42,618 nucleotides of DNA, from the NCBI RefSeq assembly GCF_020055635.1, contig NZ_JAIPUT010000038.1, positions 1 through 42,618 of the forward strand, given 5' to 3'. Both the position numbers and the translations under genes were made by a program. Below are positions 37,023-42,618 of the stretch, one piece after another. Below the pieces are notes generated by a model. It had not been told where the DNA came from, searched no databases, and was given only the letters and a program-made list of their open reading frames with translations. Numbering within the stretch: the stretch's first letter is position 1; each line of letters starts with the position of its first letter. Source of the stretch: Marivita sp. (GTDB lineage: Bacteria > Pseudomonadota > Alphaproteobacteria > Rhodobacterales > Rhodobacteraceae).

Positions 37023-38297
37023 TCAGAGGGTCTCGAATTGCCGTGCGTCCTTGGCGGACCAGCGCACCTTCAGCGTGTAGCCGGTCTCGTCCTGGGTTTC
37101 CTCCTCGACCAGCGCCTTGTCGAACAGCCAGGCGCGCTTGCGCCCCTCGTCGAAGCCCAGGTGGATCACCGCTTCGCGCCGGTCGCCTTCGAGGGCACGG
37201 TTTACCGCTGCCAGCAGCGCATCGAGCCCGTCGCCGGTCAGCGCCGAAGTGGCGAAGACCGAGTCGTCCCGCTCGGCACGGGCATGGGCCGCCGCGCGGG
37301 CCTCGGGATCCATCGCGTCGGTCTTGTTCCACACTTCGAGCAGCGGCGTGGTGTCGGTCACGCCCAGCGAATTCAGGATCTCGCGCACGTCCTGCGCCTG
37401 TTCCTCGGTGGCGGAATGGCTGATGTCGCGCACATGCAGGATCAGGTCGGCGGCCAGCACCTCTTCCAGCGTGGCGCGGAAGGCGGCGACCAGTTCTGTC
37501 GGCAGATCGCTGATGAAGCCCACCGTGTCGGACAGGATCACCTCGGGACCGTCCGGTAGCCTGACCGACCGCATGGTCGGATCGAGCGTCGCAAAGAGCA
37601 TGTCCTTGGCCATCACCTCGGCCCCGGTCAGGCGGTTGAACAGGGTCGATTTCCCGGCATTGGTATAGCCCACAAGCGCCACGATCGGATACGGCACCTT
37701 GGCCCGCGCGGCGCGGTGCAGGCCGCGGGTCTTGACCACCTTGTCGAGTTGCCGGCGCAGATTGACCAGCTGGTCGTCGATGGCGCGGCGGTCGGCCTCG
37801 ATCTGGGTCTCGCCCGGTCCGCCGACGAAGCCAAGTCCGCCGCGCTGCCGTTCAAGGTGGGTCCAGGCGCGCACCAGCCGCGTGCGCTGGTAGCTGAGCG
37901 CCGCCATTTCCACCTGAAGCACGCCCTCGCGGGTGGCGGCCCGGTCACTGAAAATCTCGAGAATCAGCCCGGTGCGGTCGAGCAGCTTGACCTTCCAGGC
38001 CTTTTCCAGGTTGCGCTGCTGAACCGGCGTCACCGGCCCGTCCACCAGCACCAGTTCGACGTCGTTTTCCTTGAAGCGGGTCGCCAGCTCTTCGATCTTG
38101 CCCGAGCCGAAAAGCGCACCGGGATGCGGCTTTGGCAGGCGCACCACGTCACGGCCCACGACCTCGAGCCCCGGCAAGGCGGCGGCCAGGGCCACGGCCT
38201 CATCGAGGGCCGGACCTGCCGCGCGGCGGGTCCGGTCGCTGGTGATGTCCGGGTGCAGGACCCAGGCGCGGGTCACATGCGGGTCATGTTCTTTCAA
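37023..38297 (-). CDS. hflX: GTPase HflX
   Basis: Ribosome-associated GTPase that splits stalled or idle 70S ribosomes under stress. The 424 residues have the N-terminal HflX domain ([30 protein letters not shown], then [10 protein letters not shown]), the Gly-rich [22 protein letters not shown] linker, and the G domain: G1 GYTNAGKS (210-217), G3 DTVG (257-260), G4 NKTD (324-327). The start overlaps the hfq stop by 4 nt. The hfq-hflX pairing is conserved across proteobacteria. Confidence 0.96.
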   Translation of the reverse strand: MKEHDPHVTRAWVLHPDITSDRTRRAAGPALDEAVALAAALPGLEVVGRDVVRLPKPHPGALFGSGKIEELATRFKENDVELVLVDGPVTPVQQRNLEKAWKVKLLDRTGLILEIFSDRAATREGVLQVEMAALSYQRTRLVRAWTHLERQRGGLGFVGGPGETQIEADRRAIDDQLVNLRRQLDKVVKTRGLHRAARAKVPYPIVALVGYTNAGKSTLFNRLTGAEVMAKDMLFATLDPTMRSVRLPDGPEVILSDTVGFISDLPTELVAAFRATLEEVLAADLILHVRDISHSATEEQAQDVREILNSLGVTDTTPLLEVWNKTDAMDPEARAAAHARAERDDSVFATSALTGDGLDALLAAVNRALEGDRREAVIHLGFDEGRKRAWLFDKALVEEETQDETGYTLKVRWSAKDARQFETL

Positions 38298-38533
38298 GTT
38301 TCGCCTTCGCCGTCATAGAGATTGATGGGCTGGGCCGGCATGATGGTCGAAATCGCGTGTTTGTAGACAAGCTGCGACTGTCCATCACGGCGCAGCAGCA
38401 CACAGAAATTGTCGAACCAGGTGATCACGCCCTGCAATTTCACGCCGTTGATCAGGAAAACGGTCACGGGCACCTTGGTTTTGCGGACGTGGTTGAGAAA
38501 CGCGTCCTGAAGATTCTGCCTATCCGATGCCAT
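38294..38533 (-). CDS. hfq: RNA chaperone Hfq
   Basis: Sm-like hexameric protein that pairs small RNAs with mRNAs. The 79 residues show Sm1 ([40 protein letters not shown]) and the Sm2 YKHAIST signature ([15 protein letters not shown]), with the proximal-face QNLQ near the N-terminus. The C-terminal tail is short, as usual in alphaproteobacteria. Start ATG at 38533. The 122-nt gap to trkH presumably holds its promoter, but none is obvious. Confidence 0.97.
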   Translation of the reverse strand: MASDRQNLQDAFLNHVRKTKVPVTVFLINGVKLQGVITWFDNFCVLLRRDGQSQLVYKHAISTIMPAQPINLYDGEGET

Positions 38534-38655
38534 AAATAATGCCTTTGTTCTTGCTTTTGCCGCGCCGAAGGTCGTGATTTGCTCTCACTATGTCGTGCGG
38601 TTCGCATGAATTCCAGTGGAAAAACAAGGAATTTCGGCAGATGTGCCGGCAGCGC

Positions 38656-40170
38656 TCAATCGCGCCAGAGATCTGGTGTCAGAATAACCACAAGCGCCAG
38701 CATTTCCAGGCGCCCCATGATCATCGCGAGGGCGGCGATCACCTTGGGTCCGGGCCCCAGGTCGATCAACGCCAGCCGCCCGGCCTGCACGACATCGACC
38801 AGCGGGCCGCAATTGCTCAGGCTGGCGACCGCCATCACCAGGGACTGCTCGAACGGGATGCCGAAAGCGGCAAAGGCCACCGTGGTCGCCGCGAGGGTGA
38901 TCGCGAAGATCATGAAGAACACCCAGGCGATGAACGCACCTTCGCGCCGTGTGCGCCGCGACACCAGGCCAGAGCGACCCACCGAGGACGGATGCACCAG
39001 CCGGTCCACCTCGCGCATGCCGTTGATGATCAGCGCGAAGACCCGCAAGAGCTTGACCCCGCCCGCCGTCGTGGCCACCCCGCCGCCGATCAGCGCCAGC
39101 CCCATCAGGATCACGCCCGGCGTTTCAAGGCCCGACCATTGTTGCGCATCGACCCAGTCAACGCTGGCGAAGCCCTGGGTTGTCAGGAATGACAGCACGG
39201 TGAAGGCCGCGCCCCAGAACGCACGGGCCGCCGCGAAGACGTTGTTCTGATCGCCAAGGTCGAGGGCCGCCACGAAATGCCGGAGCAACAGAAGCAGCGG
39301 CACCGACAGCACGATCGCCACCCCGAGCCGGAACTCCGGGTCATAAAGCAGCCCTGCCCGTTGCGACGCGCCGGTATCGGCCGAGAAGGTCAGCCGCGAC
39401 AGCGCGAACAGCAGGAACACCGCCATGATCGCCTCACCGGCAAAGCCGCTGCTGGCCCCGGACGGACCACCCACCGGAGAGATGCCGGACGTGGACATCA
39501 CGCTCATCGCATGGGTCAGCGCGACGAACGGCCGGTCGCCCGCCACCAGCAGCAGCACCCACAGCGCCAGCGTCAGCGACACGTAGGTCGGCACGAGAAT
39601 GGCGGCGCTGCGGGCCAGGCGACTTGCCGGGTTCGACGTGTCCCGCCGCGCGGCACCGGCCACCACGTCCTGCCCGGGCTCATCCAGCGACGTCACCTCG
39701 AACCCGCCCAGATTGAGCGGCGCGAGGATCGCCGCCGCCGCCACCCACATCAGCAGCCCGCCCATCCAGCCGACCTGCGCGCGCCACAGGTGCTCGGCCA
39801 TCGACAGCCGCTCGGGCGCGAACAGCGGCAGACCGGTGGTCGACAGGCTCGAGACCATCTCGAGATAGGCATTGAGGAAACTCGTGGTCTGGACCGACTC
39901 GTAGAACGGCACCGCAAGCACCGCCGGCAGGATCGCGAAAGTGCCCAGGAGCGCCAGCAACTGGCGGATGGCGTTGCGGTTATGCGGCCGGTTGGCCAGT
40001 GCAAGCCCGACCAGGGCGCAGAACACCAGCCCCACCAGCCCGGAATAGAAGAACGACCGCGCATCCTGATGCGCTTCGGTCCAGAGCGCCACCACCGCAG
40101 GCAGGATCATCGACGCCGACGCCATGCCGGTCAGCAGGATCAGGAAAGGCAGGCGGTACAGCAGCGCCAT
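38656..40170 (-). CDS. trkH: Trk-type potassium uptake protein, TrkH family
   Basis: Inner-membrane K+ translocating subunit. The 504 residues contain the repeated helix-pore-helix units of the family, for example SLSTTGLPLF (first filter region), ALTHAMSVMSTSGISPVGG (second), FLTTQGFASVDW (third) and SLSNCGPLVDVV (fourth), plus GGGVATTAGGVKLLRVFAL. It lies 3 nt after trkA, so both subunits are co-translated on one mRNA. Confidence 0.93.
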   Translation of the reverse strand: MALLYRLPFLILLTGMASASMILPAVVALWTEAHQDARSFFYSGLVGLVFCALVGLALANRPHNRNAIRQLLALLGTFAILPAVLAVPFYESVQTTSFLNAYLEMVSSLSTTGLPLFAPERLSMAEHLWRAQVGWMGGLLMWVAAAAILAPLNLGGFEVTSLDEPGQDVVAGAARRDTSNPASRLARSAAILVPTYVSLTLALWVLLLVAGDRPFVALTHAMSVMSTSGISPVGGPSGASSGFAGEAIMAVFLLFALSRLTFSADTGASQRAGLLYDPEFRLGVAIVLSVPLLLLLRHFVAALDLGDQNNVFAAARAFWGAAFTVLSFLTTQGFASVDWVDAQQWSGLETPGVILMGLALIGGGVATTAGGVKLLRVFALIINGMREVDRLVHPSSVGRSGLVSRRTRREGAFIAWVFFMIFAITLAATTVAFAAFGIPFEQSLVMAVASLSNCGPLVDVVQAGRLALIDLGPGPKVIAALAMIMGRLEMLALVVILTPDLWRD

Positions 40171-40173
40171 GGA

Positions 40174-41550
40174 TCAGAAGAAGTCGATCGACACCTGAAG
40201 CAGGCGCTCGACCTCCGGCACGTCCTTGGCGAGGGCGAAAAGCACCACCTGATCGCCCGCGTCGATCACCATGGTCCCGGTCGGACGCTTGACCTTGTCG
40301 CCCTTGCGCACCGCGCCGACGATCACGCCTTCCGGGAAATCGATGTCGCGCAGCTTCTGGCCCGCCATCGGCGAGGTCGACAGCACTTCGGCCTCGATCA
40401 CCTCGGCCTCGGCATCACCGATGGAATAGACAGACTTGACCCGGCCATGGCGGAAGTGGCGCAGGATCGAGCTGACCGTGACCGAGCGCGGGTTGATATA
40501 GGCGTCGATCCCCAGAGGCTCCATCAACGGCTCGAGCGTCGGGTCGTTGATCAGCACGATCGCCATCCGGCAGCCCTCGGACTTGGCGCGCACGGCGGCC
40601 AGCATGTTGGTCTTGTCGTCATCGGTCACGCAGAGCACCGCGTCGGCGCGCTCGATATTGGCCTCGGCCAGCAGCGTCACGTCCAGACCGTCGCCATTGA
40701 GCACAATCGTCCGCTCCAGCGCCTCGGCGGCGCGTTCGGCATGTTTGCGGCTGCGCTCGATCACCTTGACCCGGATCCGATCGGCCCGCGACTCGAGCTC
40801 CCGGGCGACCATCAGCCCGACATTGCCGCCGCCGATGATGACCACCCGCTCCTGCTTGCGCTGCGTCTTGCCGAAGATCTCGAGCGTCCGGCGCACGTCC
40901 TCGCGGTGGGACATCACGTAACAGGCATCGCCGGCGAAGATCTGGTCCCCGGCTTCGGGTGCAAACAGCGTACCCTCGCGGCGGATGCCCACGACGATGG
41001 CGCGCAAGGTCGAGAACAGATCCGTCAGCTGCTTGAGCGGCGTGTTGATGATCGGGCAATCCTCGTCGATGGTCAGCCCCATCAGGGACGCATCGCCCTC
41101 CAGAAAGGTCTCGGTATCGAACGCCGCCGGCGCATTGAGCCGTTGCAACGCGGCCTCGGCCACCTCCATCTCGGGGCTGATCACCACGTCGATGGGCATG
41201 TGATCGCGGCGGTAGAGGTCGGAATAGATCGCCGTCAGGTAGGATTTCGACCGCAGCCGCGCGATCTTGCGCGGAACCTCGAACACCGAATGGGCCACCT
41301 GGCAGGTCACCATGTTGACCTCGTCCGAATGGGTCGCGGCGATGATCATGTCGGCATCCCGCGCGCCCGCCTGGTCCAGCACATCCGGATAGGACGCGAA
41401 GCCCGCGATCCCCTGCACATCCAGACTGTCGGTCGCCCGCCGCACCAGTTCGGGGTTGTTGTCGACCACCGTGACCTCGTTGCGCTCGCCTGCGAGATGA
41501 CGCGCGATCTGCCAGCCGACCTGACCTGCTCCGCAGATGATGACCTTCAT
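40174..41550 (-). CDS. trkA: Trk system potassium transporter regulatory subunit TrkA
   Basis: Cytoplasmic NAD(H)-binding subunit that gates TrkH. The 458 residues form two RCK units. The first starts with MKVIICGAGQVGWQIARHLA and the second has VVIIGGGNVGLMVARELE, each with a Rossmann G-x-G-x-x-G pattern and a following TrkA-C domain. Long 264-nt upstream gap to ntrX contains inverted repeats and a CtrA-type site. Start ATG at 41550. Confidence 0.96.
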   Translation of the reverse strand: MKVIICGAGQVGWQIARHLAGERNEVTVVDNNPELVRRATDSLDVQGIAGFASYPDVLDQAGARDADMIIAATHSDEVNMVTCQVAHSVFEVPRKIARLRSKSYLTAIYSDLYRRDHMPIDVVISPEMEVAEAALQRLNAPAAFDTETFLEGDASLMGLTIDEDCPIINTPLKQLTDLFSTLRAIVVGIRREGTLFAPEAGDQIFAGDACYVMSHREDVRRTLEIFGKTQRKQERVVIIGGGNVGLMVARELESRADRIRVKVIERSRKHAERAAEALERTIVLNGDGLDVTLLAEANIERADAVLCVTDDDKTNMLAAVRAKSEGCRMAIVLINDPTLEPLMEPLGIDAYINPRSVTVSSILRHFRHGRVKSVYSIGDAEAEVIEAEVLSTSPMAGQKLRDIDFPEGVIVGAVRKGDKVKRPTGTMVIDAGDQVVLFALAKDVPEVERLLQVSIDFF

Positions 41551-41654
41551 GTGCTTCGCCCGCGGACGGGCCCCTTGGCTGTGGCGCAGGCTTCTGTTTG
41601 GCAGAGGTGGGGGGTGGGGTCAATTGGGGAGCACCGTGATGCCCCCCGCCGTAG

Positions 41655-41674
41655 GGTGCGTGCTCGCACGCACC
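41655..41674. repeat. Perfect 9-bp hairpin upstream of trkA
   Basis: GGTGCGTGC and GCACGCACC flank TC, about 105 nt upstream of the trkA start. No T tract on either strand identifies it as a terminator. It may be a copy of a dispersed palindrome, but only one copy is in this window. Confidence 0.55.
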
Positions 41675-41736
41675 TTTGTCGTGGATCGCCGCGACGGCGC
41701 GTGAAACCACGCCTTTTCCCCCGAAATCATCTCACG

Positions 41737-41751
41737 TTAACAAACGCTTAA
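41737..41751. promoter_or_regulatory. Candidate CtrA binding site
   Basis: TTAACAAACGCTTAA is an exact match to the full CtrA consensus TTAA-N7-TTAA. It lies between ntrX and trkA, 187 nt upstream of the trkA start. In Rhodobacterales CtrA controls motility and gene-transfer-agent genes rather than essential cell-cycle steps. The motif has low information, so one isolated match is only suggestive. Confidence 0.4.
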
Positions 41752-41752
41752 T

Positions 41753-41808
41753 AGGTCCGCTCCGGTCCGGATGTTTCGCGCGCGAAACAAAGGGGCCGGA
41801 CCGGACCT
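41753..41808. repeat. Large nested inverted repeat downstream of ntrX
   Basis: Outer arms AGGTCCGCTCCGGTCC and GGCCGGACCGGACCT pair imperfectly. Nested inside is a perfect palindrome GTTTCGCGCGCGAAAC (41773-41788). The structure begins 7 nt after the ntrX stop and could end the ntrX transcript or protect its 3' end, although no T tract follows on the minus strand. Confidence 0.55.
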
Positions 41809-41814
41809 ACCGGG

Positions 41815-42618
41815 TCACGACGCCTCTTCCACCTCGTCCTCGAGATAGGCCACCCGGTTTCCCGCCTTCGAGCTTGTCACGACGCCCAGCGATTTCAGCT
41901 TGCGGTGCAAGGCGCTCCGCTCCATGCCGACAAAGCTGGCGGTGCGGCTGATATTGCCGCCGAACCGGTTGATCTGGGTCAGCAGGTATTCGCGCTCGAA
42001 CGCCTCGCGGGCCTCGCGCAGCGGCATCGTGGCAAGCGTCCCCGACAGCACCACCCGGCCCTCTTCGTCCTCGGCGTGGCCGGATTCCTGCGGCAGTTCC
42101 CGAGCCCCGATGTCGCCGGTGCCGTCGCCCAGGATCAGCACCCGTTCGATCAGGTTCTTGAGTTGCCGCACGTTGCCCGGCCACACCATCGTCTGCAACA
42201 AAGCCACCGCGTCGGCGCTCACGCCGCGCTTTGGCAGGCCCTGGGTCTGGTTGAAAAGGTCCACGAAATGCTCGGCCAGCATCGGGATGTCCTCGCGCCG
42301 GTCCTCCAGGCTCGGAACCGCGATCGGCACCACGTTGAGCCGGTGATAGAGTTCCTCGCGGAACGTGCCCGCCGCGATCTCGGTCTGCAGATCGCGGTTG
42401 GTCGAGGAGATCACCCGCAGATCGACCCGCACCTTGTCGGCGCCACCGACGCGCTGGAACTGCTGATCCACCAGCACCCGCAGGATCTTGGACTGGGTGC
42501 CCAGCGGCATGTCCGCCACCTCGTCGAAATAGATCACCCCGCCATGCGCCTGTTCGAGCAATCCCGGCTCGACCCCGCGCTCGGGGGTTTCGCGGCCGAA
42601 CAGCACCTCTTCCATCCG
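41815..42618 (-). CDS. ntrX: NtrX-type response regulator, C-terminal part
   Basis: Response regulator partner of the membrane kinase NtrY. The visible 267 codons run off the right edge, so the receiver domain and Walker A are missing. Present are the AAA+ core with Walker B (GGVIYFDEVADMPLGTQSKI), the sensor region RVISSTNRDLQTEI, FREELYHRLNVVPI, and WPGNVRQLKNLIERVLIL, followed by a Fis-type helix-turn-helix (GGNISRTASFVGMERSALHRKLKSLGV). The loop that carries GAFTGA in sigma-54 activators is replaced by FGRETPERGVEPGLLEQA, so sigma-54 contact is unlikely, as known for NtrX relatives. Neighbouring trkA-trkH-hfq-hflX supports the call. Confidence 0.92.
   Translation of the reverse strand, partial: RMEEVLFGRETPERGVEPGLLEQAHGGVIYFDEVADMPLGTQSKILRVLVDQQFQRVGGADKVRVDLRVISSTNRDLQTEIAAGTFREELYHRLNVVPIAVPSLEDRREDIPMLAEHFVDLFNQTQGLPKRGVSADAVALLQTMVWPGNVRQLKNLIERVLILGDGTGDIGARELPQESGHAEDEEGRVVLSGTLATMPLREAREAFEREYLLTQINRFGGNISRTASFVGMERSALHRKLKSLGVVTSSKAGNRVAYLEDEVEEAS

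Noticed and set aside
39277-41751. 824-codon open frame antisense to trkA and trkH
   Set aside because: Same shadow pattern; low-complexity His/Arg/Gln-rich translation and no homology, while TrkA and TrkH are clear.

Overview
The window looks like a chromosomal segment of a high-GC alphaproteobacterium of the Rhodobacteraceae (Roseobacter/Rhodobacter group). This rests on gene content and order: ntrX-trkA-trkH-hfq-hflX in a row, yajC-secD-secF next to a ccmABCDG cytochrome c maturation cluster, an nrdJ-type (class II) ribonucleotide reductase, a two-domain cold shock protein, and a lone Mth938-like gene beside secF. Almost all of the DNA is ordinary core genome. I see no transposase, integrase, prophage module, CRISPR array or defence island.

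Layout. 1-3.3 kb (minus strand): 5' part of nrdJ with a control region holding an NrdR-like box and three DnaA-box-like sequences, tRNA-Pro(UGG), then pdxH - double cold shock protein - DUF192 protein. 3.4-10.1 kb (plus): fabI, a LysE-type exporter, gpt, a PLP aminotransferase, a PpiD/SurA-like membrane chaperone and trpE. 10.3-14.2 kb: sufE, a small lipoprotein gene, rnd and the purM-purN pair. 14.3-18.5 kb: a CAU tRNA, a zinc amidase, a CbiX-like chelatase, a 3-hydroxyacyl-CoA-dehydrogenase-like SDR, an LpxL/HtrB-like acyltransferase and a DUF1223 protein. 18.7-22.6 kb: acnA, with an SDR start overlapping its stop; that SDR has lost the catalytic tyrosine. 22.6-29.9 kb (minus): yajC-secD-secF-TSUP transporter-Mth938-like gene, a 115-bp tandem repeat array, then ccmA-B-C-D-G. 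30.1-36.9 kb: trypsin-like protease, serS, TspO-like protein, EF-hand protein, beta-hydroxyacid dehydrogenase and a penicillin-acylase-family enzyme. 37.0-42.6 kb (minus): ntrX (3' part), trkA, trkH, hfq, hflX.

How the genes work together. Several clusters are functional units: Sec translocation auxiliaries (YajC-SecD-SecF); heme export and cytochrome c assembly (CcmA-D and the thiol reductase CcmG); potassium uptake (TrkA/TrkH) behind the NtrX response regulator; RNA regulation (Hfq) with the GTPase HflX; and consecutive purine steps (PurM-PurN).

The non-ordinary signal is in the intergenic DNA. There are (i) a dispersed REP-like element with four copies in three places, whose internal stem covaries; (ii) a four-unit, about 115-bp tandem array of hairpin pairs whose unit includes a near copy of the 3' end of the adjacent Mth938-like gene, with two more hairpin pairs of the same family at 33.3 kb; (iii) a triple palindrome at the start of the acyltransferase gene. 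I found no convincing new multi-gene system. These repeat families, the nrdJ control region and the Tyr-to-Phe SDR are the items most worth a second look.
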